DNA of 35,726 bases from an uncultured Pseudomonadales bacterium (GTDB lineage Bacteria; Pseudomonadota; Gammaproteobacteria; Pseudomonadales; Azotimanducaceae), in the NCBI GenBank assembly GCA_947258825.1, contig CAMYJX010000050.1, forward strand, positions 1-35,726, in the 5' to 3' direction. This document shows positions 16,959 through 27,005 of this stretch, in pieces. Position numbers and translations under genes: made by a program. Positions within the stretch are counted from its first letter, which is position 1. Each line of letters opens with the position of its first letter. The notes under the pieces were generated by a model. The model ran no database searches. It was not told the origin of the DNA and saw nothing but the letters and a program-made list of their open reading frames with translations.

Positions 16959-18372
16959 GGTTGCCGCCTATCAGGTTCCCGAGATGCGTCGAGTGCGACG
17001 TATCCATTTCATCGGCATAGGCGGTGCTGGCATGTGCGGTATTGCCGAAGTGCTTCTGAATCAGGGCTATCTCGTATCCGGCTCGGACCTGCGGCCTTCG
17101 GCGACCACCACCCGCCTTTCCGATCTTGGGGCCGATATCCGCATCGGTCACGAGGCGGCAGCCGTCGCCGGCTGCGATGTCGTCGTCGTATCCAGCGCCA
17201 TCGACGAAAACAATCCAGAGATAAAGGCCGCGCATCAGCAGCGCGTTCCGGTGGTCAGACGCGCCGAGATGCTTGGCGAGCTCATGCGTTACCGTCATGG
17301 AATCGCCATAGCCGGAACCCATGGCAAGACCACTACCACCAGCCTGGTAACCTCGATATTCCATGCTGCGGCTCTGGATCCGACGTTTGTCATTGGCGGG
17401 CTGCTCAACAGCACGGGAACCAATGCCCGTCTCGGTGGCAGCCGCTATATCGTCGCGGAAGCGGATGAGAGCGATGCCTCCTTTCTCTATCTCCAGCCGA
17501 TGCTCGCGGTCGTCACGAACATCGACCGGGATCATATGGCCACCTACGGTAATGATTTCGAGAGCCTGAAGCGGGCGTTTGTCGAGTTCCTGCATCGATT
17601 GCCGTTCTACGGCTCCGCGGTGCTCTGTCTGGATGATCCCGAGGTTCGCAGCGTGCTTCCGGCCGTCGCTCGTCCCATGCTCACCTACGGCTTTGGCGAT
17701 GACTGCGACTATCAGGCAACCGAACTGCAGGCGGAGGGGCGGGAATGGCGTTTCACGGCCAACCGGCCCGCCGGTCTGGGCAGCCTGTCTATTCGCCTCA
17801 GCGTTCCGGGTCGGCACAACGTTCTCAACGCCATGGCGGCCATCGCGGTGGCCAGCGACGAAGGCCTGGGCGACGAAGCCATCGTCCAGGGTCTGGAAAG
17901 GTTCTCTGGGGTAGGGCGTCGGTTCCAGGTGTTCGATCCTGTGGAAGTCGGCGATTCAACCGTCACCCTGGTGGACGACTATGGTCATCACCCCACTGAG
18001 GTCGCCAGCGTCATCGAAACCGCTCGCATCGTGTGGCCGGACCGACGTCTGGTGATGGTTTATCAGCCTCACCGCTACACACGAACCCGAGACCTGTACG
18101 ACGACTTCGTACGCGTGCTTTCTGATCTGGACGTGCTGGTGCTCATGGAGGTCTATGGGGCTGGTGAGGAACCCATCGCCGGTGCCGATGGCGCCGCGCT
18201 GAGCAAGGGCGTACGACAGCGTGGTCGGTTGAATCCCCTGTTTGCCCGATCGCCGATCGAAGCGATGGACATGCTGCCCGGTGTCCTGCAGTCCGGTGAC
18301 GTTGTGCTGGTGCAGGGCGCCGGCAACGTGAGCCTGGTATCAAATGAGCTGCGAGGCAGTGGAAATGCGTAG
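16951..18372 (+). CDS. murC: UDP-N-acetylmuramate-L-alanine ligase MurC
   Basis: MurC adds the first stem residue, L-Ala, to UDP-MurNAc. Using GTG 16951 the protein has 473 residues and the N-terminus [20 protein letters not shown], which keeps the VPEMRRV segment seen in E. coli MurC; GGAG at 16940-16943 is seven bases upstream. Further motifs are [12 protein letters not shown] (P-loop), [33 protein letters not shown] and [13 protein letters not shown]. The start lies eight bases inside ftsW, so murG, normally between ftsW and murC, is absent. The stop overlaps ftsQ by eight bases. Confidence 0.96.
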   Translation: MSEVAAYQVPEMRRVRRIHFIGIGGAGMCGIAEVLLNQGYLVSGSDLRPSATTTRLSDLGADIRIGHEAAAVAGCDVVVVSSAIDENNPEIKAAHQQRVPVVRRAEMLGELMRYRHGIAIAGTHGKTTTTSLVTSIFHAAALDPTFVIGGLLNSTGTNARLGGSRYIVAEADESDASFLYLQPMLAVVTNIDRDHMATYGNDFESLKRAFVEFLHRLPFYGSAVLCLDDPEVRSVLPAVARPMLTYGFGDDCDYQATELQAEGREWRFTANRPAGLGSLSIRLSVPGRHNVLNAMAAIAVASDEGLGDEAIVQGLERFSGVGRRFQVFDPVEVGDSTVTLVDDYGHHPTEVASVIETARIVWPDRRLVMVYQPHRYTRTRDLYDDFVRVLSDLDVLVLMEVYGAGEEPIAGADGAALSKGVRQRGRLNPLFARSPIEAMDMLPGVLQSGDVVLVQGAGNVSLVSNELRGSGNA

Positions 18373-19102
18373 CTTGCCGGCTGCAGCTTTGGTGCTCACG
18401 CTGGCCCTGGGCGGCTTTCTGACCTGGCAGCAGCTGGATCAGCCGGTGCGCTCGGTGCGTGTGCAGGGTTCGCTGTCCGAGGCGGAGCAGCAGGCGGTGC
18501 GGCAGGCCGTTGAGCCGTTTCTGGTACATGGCCTGCTGAGTCTCGACCTGGATGCGCTCACAGAAAACATACTGGCGCTTTCATGGCCGCGGGAAGTGCG
18601 CCTGCGAAGGGCCTGGCCGGACGGGCTTGTCATCAGCGTTGACCGGGAGTCACTGGTAGCAACCTGGGGGGCGGATGGCTACCTCACCAGCGCTGGAAAG
18701 ATCGTGCACCTGCCGGACTCGGCCCCGGAGCTGCCCGCGTTGCAGGCAAGCATTTCCTCCCCGCGCCAAGCCATGGAGGCCTACCAGATGCTGCAGAAAG
18801 AGCTGGATGCCAGCGGGTTGAAAATCCGTCTGCTGCAGGAATCGCCCCTGGGTGAGTGGCGGCTGTCGCTGAAAGGCGGGCTGACCCTTGCGCTGGGCAA
18901 TGATTTTCTGGCCGAGCGGACGCGCAGATTCCTGACGGTCTATCACGAGGTACTGCAGCAGGAGCAGGAGGGTGACCTCTACGTCGACGCCCGATACGGC
19001 AACGGCGTTGCGGTGAGCAGAACGACCGCTCTGCTTGCCCTGAAGGCGGCTTCATCCATGAAACTGGACGACGAGAACAGAGCGTATGGCGTCAGACACT
19101 GA
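18365..19102 (+). CDS. ftsQ: Cell division protein FtsQ
   Basis: FtsQ recruits FtsB and FtsL to the divisome. The 245-residue protein has a very short cytoplasmic tail, one membrane helix (about residues 5-21), a POTRA domain (about 28-95: [30 protein letters not shown]) and the beta domain to the end ([33 protein letters not shown]). ATG 18365 is chosen because GAGG lies eight bases upstream; ATG 18344 would add seven residues without a binding site. It begins inside the murC stop, so neither ddlB nor murB, usual neighbours here, is present. It overlaps ftsA by 17 bases. Confidence 0.93.
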   Translation: MRSLPAAALVLTLALGGFLTWQQLDQPVRSVRVQGSLSEAEQQAVRQAVEPFLVHGLLSLDLDALTENILALSWPREVRLRRAWPDGLVISVDRESLVATWGADGYLTSAGKIVHLPDSAPELPALQASISSPRQAMEAYQMLQKELDASGLKIRLLQESPLGEWRLSLKGGLTLALGNDFLAERTRRFLTVYHEVLQQEQEGDLYVDARYGNGVAVSRTTALLALKAASSMKLDDENRAYGVRH

Positions 19103-20315
19103 CCTCAGAAAAGTGGTGGGTCTGGACATCGGCACCAGCAAGGTGGTGGCGATCGTCGGCGAGGTCAATGCGGAAGGCGATCTGGAGATTATCGGTCTCG
19201 GTTCCTTCCCTTCCCGAGGGCTGAAGAAGGGCGTGGTGGTCAACATCGAATCCACCGTTCAGTCCATTCAGCGAGCCGTCGAAGAGGCGGAGCTGATGGC
19301 GGGTTGTCAGATCGATTCGGTCTACGCGGGCATTGCCGGCAGTCACATCCGCAGCCTCAATTCTCACGGCATCGTTGCCGTCAGGGATCGGGAGGTCTAT
19401 TCCCAGGATGTAGACAGGGTCATCGATGCGGCCCAGGCCATGGCCATCCCGGCAGATCAGAAAATTCTGCACATCCTGCCGCAGGAATACGTCATCGATT
19501 CTCAGGAAGGTGTCAGGGAACCACTGGGCATGTCGGGCGTGCGTCTGGAAGCCAAGGTTCACCTGGTGACCTGCGCTGTCAACGCAGCCCAGAACATCGA
19601 GAAATGCATCGAACGGTGCGGCCTCAACGTCAACGACATCATTCTGGAGCAGCTCGCTTCCAGCTATGCGGTGCTTACCGATGACGAGCGGGAGCTTGGT
19701 GTCTGCCTGGTCGACATCGGCGGGGGCACGACGGACATCGCCATCTTTACTAACGGCGCCATCCGCCATACCGCCGTCATTCCCATAGCGGGTGATCAGG
19801 TGACTAACGATATCGCGATGGCGCTGCGCACACCCACACAGAATGCTGAAGAAATAAAAATCAAATACGCCTGCGCGCTGACGCAGCTGGCGCGGCCTGA
19901 CGAAACCATTCAGGTGCCCGGCGTCGGAGACAAGCCCGCCCGGGAACTGTCCCGGCAGGCGCTGGCAGAAGTGGTCGAGCCGCGCTACGACGAGCTCTTT
20001 ACGCTGATTCAGGCGGAGTTACGTCGTAGCGGCTACGAGGACCTGATTGCCGCAGGCATCGTTTTGACTGGGGGTGCGTCCAAGATTGAGGGCGTGATAG
20101 AGCTGGCAGAGGAGATCTTCCACATGCCGGTCAGCCTGGGAGCGCCACGCAACGTGGCGGGGCTGAAGGACATCGTAAGAAATCCCGTCTACGCCACCGG
20201 CGTGGGCCTGCTGATGTATGGCAGGCAGCGGGAAGAAGAGCTGGATGGACGTGGCAGGTCGCGAGGCGCGGGTAGCTTCAGCCGCCTGAAGAAATGGCTT
20301 GGCGAAAACTTTTGA
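19086..20315 (+). CDS. ftsA: Cell division protein FtsA
   Basis: FtsA is the actin-like ATPase that anchors FtsZ filaments to the membrane and signals to FtsQLB-WI. The 409 residues show the phosphate-1 motif VVGLDIGTSKVVAIVGE, the 1C domain, LVDIGGGTTDIAIF (phosphate-2) and GIVLTGGASKIEG (adenosine). The C-terminal SFSRLKKWLGENF is the amphipathic membrane-targeting helix. It starts within ftsQ and is followed by a 13-base gap holding the ftsZ ribosome binding site. Confidence 0.97.
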   Translation: MASDTDLRKVVGLDIGTSKVVAIVGEVNAEGDLEIIGLGSFPSRGLKKGVVVNIESTVQSIQRAVEEAELMAGCQIDSVYAGIAGSHIRSLNSHGIVAVRDREVYSQDVDRVIDAAQAMAIPADQKILHILPQEYVIDSQEGVREPLGMSGVRLEAKVHLVTCAVNAAQNIEKCIERCGLNVNDIILEQLASSYAVLTDDERELGVCLVDIGGGTTDIAIFTNGAIRHTAVIPIAGDQVTNDIAMALRTPTQNAEEIKIKYACALTQLARPDETIQVPGVGDKPARELSRQALAEVVEPRYDELFTLIQAELRRSGYEDLIAAGIVLTGGASKIEGVIELAEEIFHMPVSLGAPRNVAGLKDIVRNPVYATGVGLLMYGRQREEELDGRGRSRGAGSFSRLKKWLGENF

Positions 20316-20328
20316 TCAGGAGTTCGAA

Positions 20329-21498
20329 ATGTTTGAGATTGTAGACAGTGCGCCTCAGAGCGCGGTAATCAAAGTCGTCGGTGTTGGTGGTGGCGGTGGA
20401 AACGCTGTCCAGCACATGGTGACCAATGATGTTGAGGGTGTGGATTTCATCGCAGCGAATACGGATGCCCAGGCGCTCAAAGCGCTGGATGCCAGAACGC
20501 TGCTGCAGCTGGGCAGCACGATTACTCGTGGTCTAGGCGCGGGTGCTAATCCGGATGTTGGCCGTGAGGCCGCGTTGGAAGACCGCGAGCGGATCGCCGA
20601 GGTAATGAGCGGCGCGGATATGGTGTTCATCACCGCCGGTATGGGCGGTGGTACGGGAACCGGCGCCGCACCGGTGGTGGCCCAGATCGCAAAAGAGTTG
20701 GGCATACTGACGGTTGCCGTGGTCACACGACCGTTCAAATTCGAGAAACGCAACAGCCTTGCAGAGCGTGGAATCAGAGAGCTACAGGAAAGCGTTGACT
20801 CTCTGATTACCATTCCCAACGACAAGCTGCTCGGCGTGCTGGGTGAGCGGGCCAGCATTCTCGAAGCTTTCGGCGCCGCCAACGATGTTCTGCTGGGTGC
20901 CGTTCAGGGCATAGCGGACCTGATCATCCGTCATGGCCTGATCAACGTGGACTTTGCCGACGTTCGCACGGTCATGTCTGAGATGGGCATGGCGATGATG
21001 GGTACTGGACAGGCTTCCGGAGAGCATCGCGCGCAGGAAGCGGCGGAAGCAGCGATTCGCAGTCCGCTGCTCGAGGACGTTGATCTTCACGGTGCTCGCG
21101 GGATTCTCGTCAACGTGACCGCCGGTCCGGACCTTTCCATGGGCGATTTCATCGATGTCGGCAACGTTATTGATGAGTACGCTTCCGATCAGGCAACCGT
21201 CGTGATCGGCACGGTGATCGATGCTCATCTGGGAGACGAGCTGAAGGTCACCGTGGTTGCAACGGGCCTGGGTGATCCCATTGCCCCGAGCGTGACGGTT
21301 GAGACCCCTCAGCCCAACCCGACCGCCGAGCTCGCCGATGACGGCCAACCGCAATATGGCGAATCCTGGGATCGTCCGGCGATTTTCCGTCAGCGGGACG
21401 CCGCCACGGGCCAGCAGAACGCGCTGGCTCTGGATCAGGACGCCGATGATATGAAGTGGGTAGATATCCCCGCTTTCCTGAGGCGCCAGGCGGATTGA
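20329..21498 (+). CDS. ftsZ: Cell division GTPase FtsZ
   Basis: FtsZ is the tubulin homologue that forms the division ring. AGGAG (20318-20322) six bases before ATG 20329 sets the start, giving 389 residues beginning MFEIVD. Motifs are VVGVGGGGGNAV, the GTP loop GGGTGTG (residues 106-112), and the T7 synergy loop NVDFADVRTVMSEMG. A variable linker of about 55 residues follows. The protein ends WVDIPAFLRRQAD, the conserved C-terminal peptide that binds FtsA and ZipA. About 240 non-coding bases separate it from lpxC; I found no clear terminator or strong promoter there. Confidence 0.98.
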   Translation: MFEIVDSAPQSAVIKVVGVGGGGGNAVQHMVTNDVEGVDFIAANTDAQALKALDARTLLQLGSTITRGLGAGANPDVGREAALEDRERIAEVMSGADMVFITAGMGGGTGTGAAPVVAQIAKELGILTVAVVTRPFKFEKRNSLAERGIRELQESVDSLITIPNDKLLGVLGERASILEAFGAANDVLLGAVQGIADLIIRHGLINVDFADVRTVMSEMGMAMMGTGQASGEHRAQEAAEAAIRSPLLEDVDLHGARGILVNVTAGPDLSMGDFIDVGNVIDEYASDQATVVIGTVIDAHLGDELKVTVVATGLGDPIAPSVTVETPQPNPTAELADDGQPQYGESWDRPAIFRQRDAATGQQNALALDQDADDMKWVDIPAFLRRQAD

Positions 21499-21737
21499 GC
21501 TGGACAGACGCCGGGAAAAGGTCGCGTTGGCCGGCGAAGGGTCCTGCCATCAGATGTAGAGATAAATCACGGCAGCCTGAGAAATTGGAGCCATACTTCA
21601 ACGATACGTGAACGGTTGTGTGGTTCGGCGCCATGGCGTGTTCAGTAGACGGTTCCCGGGATGCCTCGGTGCCGACTGCTGGCCGCTGATCGACCGGTTT
21701 GCTCAGCTCGGAAACCGTCAACAGGGTTGTGGGATTA

Positions 21738-22667
21738 ATGGCTAGAGGACCGCAGCAAAGAACGCTGAAGAACGTCATCCGGGCGACGGGTGTGGGCTTG
21801 CACAGCGGTGAGAAAATTTTCCTCACCTTGCGCCCGGCCCCGGTCGACACGGGCATTCGATTCGTTCGAACGGACATCGACCCGCCGGTGACCGTGAGAG
21901 CCTGTGTCGACAGCGTAACCGATACCTCTATGGCGACCACGCTCGGTCCCGCTGGCGCGTCGATATCGACGGTAGAGCATCTGATGTCTGCCTTTGCCGG
22001 CCTGGGGATGGACAACGCTTTCGTCGACGTTTCCGCAGCAGAGTTGCCGATTATGGATGGCAGCGCGGCACCCTTTGTTTTTCTCCTGCAGTCGGCGGGC
22101 GTCGAAGTGCAGGACGCGCCGAAAAAGTTCATCCGGATACGGAAGCACGTCACTTACGCGGACGGTGACGCTCGCGTCGAGCTCAAACCCTATGACGGGT
22201 TCCGCGTTTCCTACACGCTGCTCTATGACCACCCGGTGTTCAGAGAACATAGCAGGACGGCCTCCGTGGAATTCTCCAGCATGGCCTACGTCAAGGAGGT
22301 CAGCCGCGCGCGCACCTTCGGCTTTCTTGCCGACTACGAGAAGCTGCGGAATAGGAATCTGGCCCGCGGCGGTAGCCTTCGCAACGCGGTAGTTGTGGAT
22401 GATGCCCGTATTCTCAACGACGACGGATTGCGCGTCGAAGACGAGTTCGTCAAGCATAAAATCCTCGATGCCATCGGCGACATGTACCTGCTGGGCTACA
22501 GCCTTATCGGTGAGTTTTCGGGTTACAAATCCGGCCACGCATCCAACAACGCCCTGCTTCGCGTCCTGCAGAGCGATCGGGATGCCTGGGAGGTGGTGAC
22601 CTACGACGATGAAAGCCAGGTGCCGATTTCATACAGCCAGGTACAGCTGGCTCAGGAAAGCGCATAG
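21738..22667 (+). CDS. lpxC: UDP-3-O-acyl-N-acetylglucosamine deacetylase LpxC
   Basis: LpxC is the zinc deacetylase at the first committed step of lipid A synthesis. From ATG 21738 it has 309 residues. Zinc and catalytic residues are His81 (STVEHLMSA), His240 and Asp244 ([10 protein letters not shown]), and His267 (KSGHASNN); [19 protein letters not shown] is the typical substrate region. The ATG is chosen to give [20 protein letters not shown], matching E. coli IKQRTLKRIVQATGVGL; an upstream start at 21699 would add an unconserved 13-residue leader. GGGA lies only four bases before it. It converges with the dciA-like gene; the gap between them has a short G/C inverted repeat around a T-run near 22760-22776. 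Confidence 0.96.
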   Translation: MARGPQQRTLKNVIRATGVGLHSGEKIFLTLRPAPVDTGIRFVRTDIDPPVTVRACVDSVTDTSMATTLGPAGASISTVEHLMSAFAGLGMDNAFVDVSAAELPIMDGSAAPFVFLLQSAGVEVQDAPKKFIRIRKHVTYADGDARVELKPYDGFRVSYTLLYDHPVFREHSRTASVEFSSMAYVKEVSRARTFGFLADYEKLRNRNLARGGSLRNAVVVDDARILNDDGLRVEDEFVKHKILDAIGDMYLLGYSLIGEFSGYKSGHASNNALLRVLQSDRDAWEVVTYDDESQVPISYSQVQLAQESA

Positions 22668-22771
22668 GGCAAAGGTCAAGGTTGCATTGCGAAAACTGCG
22701 CATTGGATCACGGTCAGAAGCTGCGCTTCTCGGCATACTTGAGTTGTGTGCGAACAGAACGGGCGGTTTTT

Positions 22772-23080
22772 TCACCCGGCTGAGACCTTGATCTGAAGGT
22801 CATGGACGCGTTTGAAATCGGCCAGCTGCTGCAGCTCGATGAGAAGATCGGGTTTCATGAAGCGCACCCGGGTGGCGCTCGCGGCGTTGCTGCAGGTCAC
22901 TACGGCGATCGGCCCGCGGATGTTGGTAACCCGGCAGTCCCTGGACAGAGGATCGGGCAGGAGCGCCTGAAATTGGGCGGTCCATGAGTGCTGATCGGCG
23001 GCGCGCCGCAGGAGAAGTTGCAAAGGAGAAAATTGCCGGTGGCGTTCGGTCAAAAGATCATCTATCTTCGCTCGGGTCAC
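22772..23080 (-). CDS. dciA: DciA-like protein (DUF721), replicative helicase operator
   Basis: The 102-residue protein has the DUF721/DciA core: an N-terminal helix region (FSPLQLLLRRAADQ), a central IRGPIAVVTCSNAASATRVR strand-helix, and FMKPDLLIELQQLADFK followed by a basic strand. The A-T-R-[LV]-R-F-x-x-[PQ]-x-L-L pattern is the family signature. DciA helps load or control the DnaB helicase in bacteria without DnaC. Its location between lpxC and the M23 gene, on the opposite strand, matches the DUF721 gene of Pseudomonas (PA4405). It uses a GTG start (23080-23078). It is shorter than many family members. Confidence 0.75.
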   Translation of the reverse strand: MTRAKIDDLLTERHRQFSPLQLLLRRAADQHSWTAQFQALLPDPLSRDCRVTNIRGPIAVVTCSNAASATRVRFMKPDLLIELQQLADFKRVHDLQIKVSAG

Positions 23081-23135
23081 TTGGCTGTTTCTCGCAGTCT
23101 CGTAGGGAAGGACTCGGCGTTGTTACGCCGGCGGA

Positions 23136-23164
23136 TTCTGGTTCGCGCCTCGATGAAACCAGAA
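23136..23164. repeat. 8-bp inverted repeat before the M23 peptidase gene
   Basis: TTCTGGTT (23136-23143) pairs perfectly with AACCAGAA (23157-23164) across a 13-base loop, 19 bases before the M23 start. Two further copies of the right arm, CCAGAA and CTAGAA, follow directly. It lies in the divergent dciA/M23 control region and could be an operator or a 5' leader hairpin. Confidence 0.55.
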
Positions 23165-23183
23165 CCAGAACTAGAATAAAAGT

Positions 23184-24092
23184 ATGAAGATCATTCTGCT
23201 CAAGGATTCGGGCGAAGCTAAATCTATTGGTAGCTATGGATTGCGCCTGGCCGCAGGATGCGCCTTCCTCCTCATTCTGCCCGTGCTCGCAGCCCTGACT
23301 TTGCAGCCTCCCTCCAGCTCGGCACCAACGGAGCAAGTGCTGGTTGCCGAATGGCAGGAGAGTCTGGCGGAACAGCAGTCGGAGCTGGAAGCGTTGCGGG
23401 CCAAATCCGCGGCGGAATCCCGGGCGGTCGGTCGCCAGCTGGCTCGAATGCAGGCGCGCCTGTTACGGATGGAAGCTCTGGGCACCAGAGTTACCCAGAT
23501 GGCAGACCTCGACGAGGGAGAATTTTCCTTCGATGAGCCGGTGGCGTTGGGCGGACCTGTGGCAGCGGTAAATGAGCCGTTGGGCTGGGCTGATCTGCAA
23601 TCGCGTCTCGACGCGCTGGCGGGCAACCTCAAGGGTCGGGAAGCGGAGCTGGAAGTGCTGCACTCTCTGCTGCGCAACGAGGAATATCGCGAGGCCACCG
23701 TCGTGGCTGGCAGGCCGGTAACCTGGGGCTGGATGTCCTCCGCGTTCGGCAAGCGCGTGGACCCGTTCAGCGGGCAGAGCGCCTGGCATTCGGGTGTGGA
23801 CTTTGCCGGGAAAGCGGGTTCCGAAACCGTTGCGGTGGCAAGCGGGGTGGTTACCTACGCCGGTAAGCGCTCGGGTTACGGCAAGATGGTGGAGATCAAC
23901 CACGGCGATGGCTATGTCACCCGATATGGCCACCATGAAGCGCTGACGGTGGAAGTCGGCGATATCGTCAAGAAGGGGCAGGCCATTGGTGCCATGGGCT
24001 CTTCAGGACGCTCCACCGGGCCCCATGTACACTTCGAGGTGCTGAAGAACGGCCGTAAGGTCGATCCCTCCCGCTACGTCGTCCGACGCTGA
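23184..24092 (+). CDS. M23 family metallopeptidase, inner-membrane anchored
   Basis: This is a predicted periplasmic zinc endopeptidase of the LytM type acting on peptidoglycan cross-links. The 302 residues comprise a short cytoplasmic tail, one membrane helix (about residues 20-41), a coiled-coil stalk (about 55-100 and 135-170) and a C-terminal M23 domain (about 190-302). The zinc ligands are intact: HSGVD (His202, Asp206) and HVHFE (His281, His283), so it should be catalytic rather than an EnvC/NlpD-type activator. A gene of this type sits before secA in Pseudomonas (PA4404). The exact substrate is unknown. Confidence 0.92.
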   Translation: MKIILLKDSGEAKSIGSYGLRLAAGCAFLLILPVLAALTLQPPSSSAPTEQVLVAEWQESLAEQQSELEALRAKSAAESRAVGRQLARMQARLLRMEALGTRVTQMADLDEGEFSFDEPVALGGPVAAVNEPLGWADLQSRLDALAGNLKGREAELEVLHSLLRNEEYREATVVAGRPVTWGWMSSAFGKRVDPFSGQSAWHSGVDFAGKAGSETVAVASGVVTYAGKRSGYGKMVEINHGDGYVTRYGHHEALTVEVGDIVKKGQAIGAMGSSGRSTGPHVHFEVLKNGRKVDPSRYVVRR

Positions 24093-24137
24093 GTAGTAAT
24101 CCGTCGCCGTCCGCTCTGAACTAAAGTAGAACTCAGA

Positions 24138-24166
24138 TTCAAGCTGCCTGTCGAAAGCGGTAAACT
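24138..24166 (+). promoter_or_regulatory. Candidate sigma-70 promoter for secA
   Basis: TTCAAG (24138-24143) and TAAACT (24161-24166) are 17 bases apart, 41 bases before the secA start. Each box matches consensus only in part. It is the best candidate in the 114-base gap. Confidence 0.35.
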
Positions 24167-24206
24167 GCCGCCCTTATTAGCCTCATCATAACGGACACCT
24201 AAAACC

Positions 24207-27005
24207 TTGTTACGCAAGATATTTGGCACTAAAAACAGTCGCGAACTCAAGCGTATGGGCAAGGTGGTCAAGGCCATCAACGCCCGCGAAGCAGACTATC
24301 AGGCCTTATCCGATGACGAATTGAAAGCTGTCACCGGAACGCTCAGGGCCAGGCTCGAGGAGGGTGCCAGTCTGGAAGATCTGTTCTCGGACGCCTTCGC
24401 GGCGGTCCGCGAAGCGTCCGTGCGAACCAAAGACATGCGTCATTTCGATGTGCAGCTGATCGGCGGCATTACGCTTCACGAGGGCCGCATCGCAGAGATG
24501 CGAACCGGTGAGGGCAAAACCCTGGTCGCTACCCTGCCGGCTTATCTCAACGCCCTCGGCGGTGAGGGCGTGCACGTCGTTACCGTCAATGACTACCTGG
24601 CCCGGCGGGACGCGGAGTGGATGCGACCCATCTACGAGGCGCTTGGCTTGACGGTGGGGATCATCCAGTCCCGCCAGGACCCTCTTGAGAAGCGTGCCGC
24701 CTATCAGGCGGACATTACCTACGGGACCAACAACGAATTCGGCTTCGATTACCTGCGTGACAACATGGCCTTCACCCACGAGGATCAGTTTCAGCGCGGG
24801 TTGAACTACGCCATCGTGGACGAGGTGGATTCCATTCTCATCGATGAAGCCAGAACGCCGCTCATCATTTCCGGCCCCGCGGAAGAAAGCACCGAGCTCT
24901 ACGTGAAGATAAATAAGCTCGTTCCCAAGCTGGTCCAGCAGCCTTTTTCGGAGTCTCCGGAGCCGGTTGAGGAAGCGGGCGGCGATTTTGTCGTCGACGA
25001 GAAGAACCGCCAGGTCGAGCTCACCGAGCAGGGGCATGAAAAAGTCGAGAACGAGCTGGTGCGGATGGGCCTTCTAGAGGAGGGAGACAGCCTCTATGCG
25101 TCCACCAACCTGGGGATGCTGCATCACGTGCACGCGTCGCTGAAGGCTCACGCCCTTTTCAAGCGGGACGTCGATTACATGGTGGTCGACCGCGAGGTGG
25201 TCATCGTAGACGAGCACACGGGCCGCGCCATGCCAGGGCGCCGCTGGTCCGAGGGTATTCATCAGGCGGTTGAGGCCAAAGAATCGGTGCCCATCCAGAA
25301 TGAGACCCAGACCCTGGCGTCTACCACCTTCCAGAACTATTTCCGGCTTTACAACAAGCTGTCGGGGATGACGGGCACAGCGGACACCGAAGCTTTCGAG
25401 TTTCGGCAGATCTATAACCTGGACGTGGTGGTGATACCCACCCACCGGCCGATGGTAAGGGCCGATCACAACGATCTTGTCTACCTGACCATCGAGGAAA
25501 AGTACGACGCCATCGTCGAGGACATCTCCGACTGCATCGAGCGGGGACAGCCGGTGCTGGTCGGCACCGCTTCTATCGAGTCCTCCGAACGCCTGTCCGC
25601 GGAGCTGAACCGCCGCAAGATTTCTCACAACGTGCTCAATGCCAAGCAGCACGAGCGGGAAGCCGACGTCATTGCTCAGGCTGGACGGCCGGGTGCCCTC
25701 ACCATCGCCACCAACATGGCGGGCCGTGGCACCGATATCGTGCTCGGCGGCAACTGGGAGGTGGAAGTCGCTGCGCTGAAAGACCGCTCACCCGAGGCGA
25801 TCGAGCAGATCCGTTCTCAGTGGGAGGTTGTCCACGAGCAGGTTATCGAGGCGGGCGGCCTGCACATCATAGGCACGGAGCGTCACGAATCCCGGCGTAT
25901 CGATAACCAGCTGCGCGGTCGATCCGGTCGTCAGGGTGATCCCGGATCGAGCCGCTTCTACCTTTCAATGGAAGACAACCTGATGCGCATCTTCGCCTCG
26001 GATCGCATCCGGGGGATGATGCAGTCCATCGGGCTCGAATCGGGAGAGGCGATTGAGCACCGGATGGTCAACAACGCCATCGAGAAAGCGCAGCGCAAGG
26101 TCGAAGGGCACAACTTCGACATCCGCAAGAACCTGCTCGAGTATGACGACGTTGCGAACGATCAGCGCCAGGTCATCTACCAGCAGCGACGCGAGCTCAT
26201 GGCCGCGGAAGACATTTCGCAAACCATTGCTGGAATTCGCGAAGAGGTGGTTCAGGAGGTGGTTGCCGACTACATTCCCCCTCAGAGCATCGAGGAGCAA
26301 TGGGATGTAGAAGGCCTGGAGCAGGCGTTGCTGACGGATTTCGCCAGTCGGCAGCCAATCCGTCAGTGGCTCGAAGAAGACGATGAGTTGAACGAAGAGT
26401 CGCTTCACCAGAAGATCCTGGACCAGGTCACGGCAGCCTACTCCACCAAGGAGGAGGACTGGGTTCAGCGGGGCGTCGATATGCGACTGGTGGAGAAGCA
26501 GATCATGCTGCAGATTCTCGACCAGCGCTGGAAAGAACACCTGGCTCTGATGGATCACCTGAGGCAAGGCATCCACCTGCGCGCTTACGCGCAGAAGCAG
26601 CCGAAGCAGGAATACAAGCGCGAGAGCTTCGAGCTGTTCCAGGATCTGCTGGCCAACATCAAGCGGGATGTGGTGCGGTTGCTTTCCCGGGTTCAGATCG
26701 AAGCACCCGAGGCGGTTGAAGAAGCGGAACGCAGGCGCCGGGAAGAGGCGGAGCGTCGCATGCGTTTCAGTCACCCGGAGACGACGGCCCTCACCAGCGA
26801 TGGCGCCCAGCAGCCGCCGGGTGGTGCGACCGCGGGTGCGACCGCGGGTGCGACCGCGGGTGCGACCTCGAGTCCGTCCGGCGAGCCGCCCGAGCAGGCG
26901 CGGCCCCAGACATTTGTCCGTTCCGAGCGCAAGGTTGGTCGGAATGAGCCCTGCCCGTGCGGCTCCGGAAAGAAGTTCAAGCAGTGTCACGGCAAGGCCG
27001 CCTGA
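24207..27005 (+). CDS. secA: Preprotein translocase ATPase SecA
   Basis: SecA drives proteins through SecYEG by ATP hydrolysis. The 932-residue protein starts [17 protein letters not shown], which fits the family only if the TTG at 24207 is used; ACGGA lies about 12 bases upstream. It shows Walker A ([13 protein letters not shown], near residue 105), [19 protein letters not shown] (Walker B), the preprotein-binding domain, [15 protein letters not shown] and [15 protein letters not shown] (motor domain 2), and the C-terminal zinc motif [14 protein letters not shown]. The linker before the zinc motif holds a 12-bp tandem repeat giving four GAT[AS] units. No secM lies upstream, unlike E. coli. 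Its stop directly abuts the argJ ATG. Confidence 0.97.
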   Translation: MLRKIFGTKNSRELKRMGKVVKAINAREADYQALSDDELKAVTGTLRARLEEGASLEDLFSDAFAAVREASVRTKDMRHFDVQLIGGITLHEGRIAEMRTGEGKTLVATLPAYLNALGGEGVHVVTVNDYLARRDAEWMRPIYEALGLTVGIIQSRQDPLEKRAAYQADITYGTNNEFGFDYLRDNMAFTHEDQFQRGLNYAIVDEVDSILIDEARTPLIISGPAEESTELYVKINKLVPKLVQQPFSESPEPVEEAGGDFVVDEKNRQVELTEQGHEKVENELVRMGLLEEGDSLYASTNLGMLHHVHASLKAHALFKRDVDYMVVDREVVIVDEHTGRAMPGRRWSEGIHQAVEAKESVPIQNETQTLASTTFQNYFRLYNKLSGMTGTADTEAFEFRQIYNLDVVVIPTHRPMVRADHNDLVYLTIEEKYDAIVEDISDCIERGQPVLVGTASIESSERLSAELNRRKISHNVLNAKQHEREADVIAQAGRPGALTIATNMAGRGTDIVLGGNWEVEVAALKDRSPEAIEQIRSQWEVVHEQVIEAGGLHIIGTERHESRRIDNQLRGRSGRQGDPGSSRFYLSMEDNLMRIFASDRIRGMMQSIGLESGEAIEHRMVNNAIEKAQRKVEGHNFDIRKNLLEYDDVANDQRQVIYQQRRELMAAEDISQTIAGIREEVVQEVVADYIPPQSIEEQWDVEGLEQALLTDFASRQPIRQWLEEDDELNEESLHQKILDQVTAAYSTKEEDWVQRGVDMRLVEKQIMLQILDQRWKEHLALMDHLRQGIHLRAYAQKQPKQEYKRESFELFQDLLANIKRDVVRLLSRVQIEAPEAVEEAERRRREEAERRMRFSHPETTALTSDGAQQPPGGATAGATAGATAGATSSPSGEPPEQARPQTFVRSERKVGRNEPCPCGSGKKFKQCHGKAA
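26823..26870 (+). repeat. 12-bp tandem repeat, four copies, inside secA
   Basis: GGTGCGACCGCG is repeated at 26823, 26835 and 26847, and a fourth copy at 26859 differs by one base. It encodes Gly-Ala-Thr-Ala three times and Gly-Ala-Thr-Ser once, in the flexible linker before the zinc motif. As a multiple of three, changes in copy number would keep the frame. Confidence 0.97.

Noticed and set aside
21499-21737. A secM-like or other small gene between ftsZ and lpxC
   Set aside because: No start with a ribosome binding site and no arrest-peptide-like sequence is visible. The frame before lpxC at 21699 is an unconserved extension.
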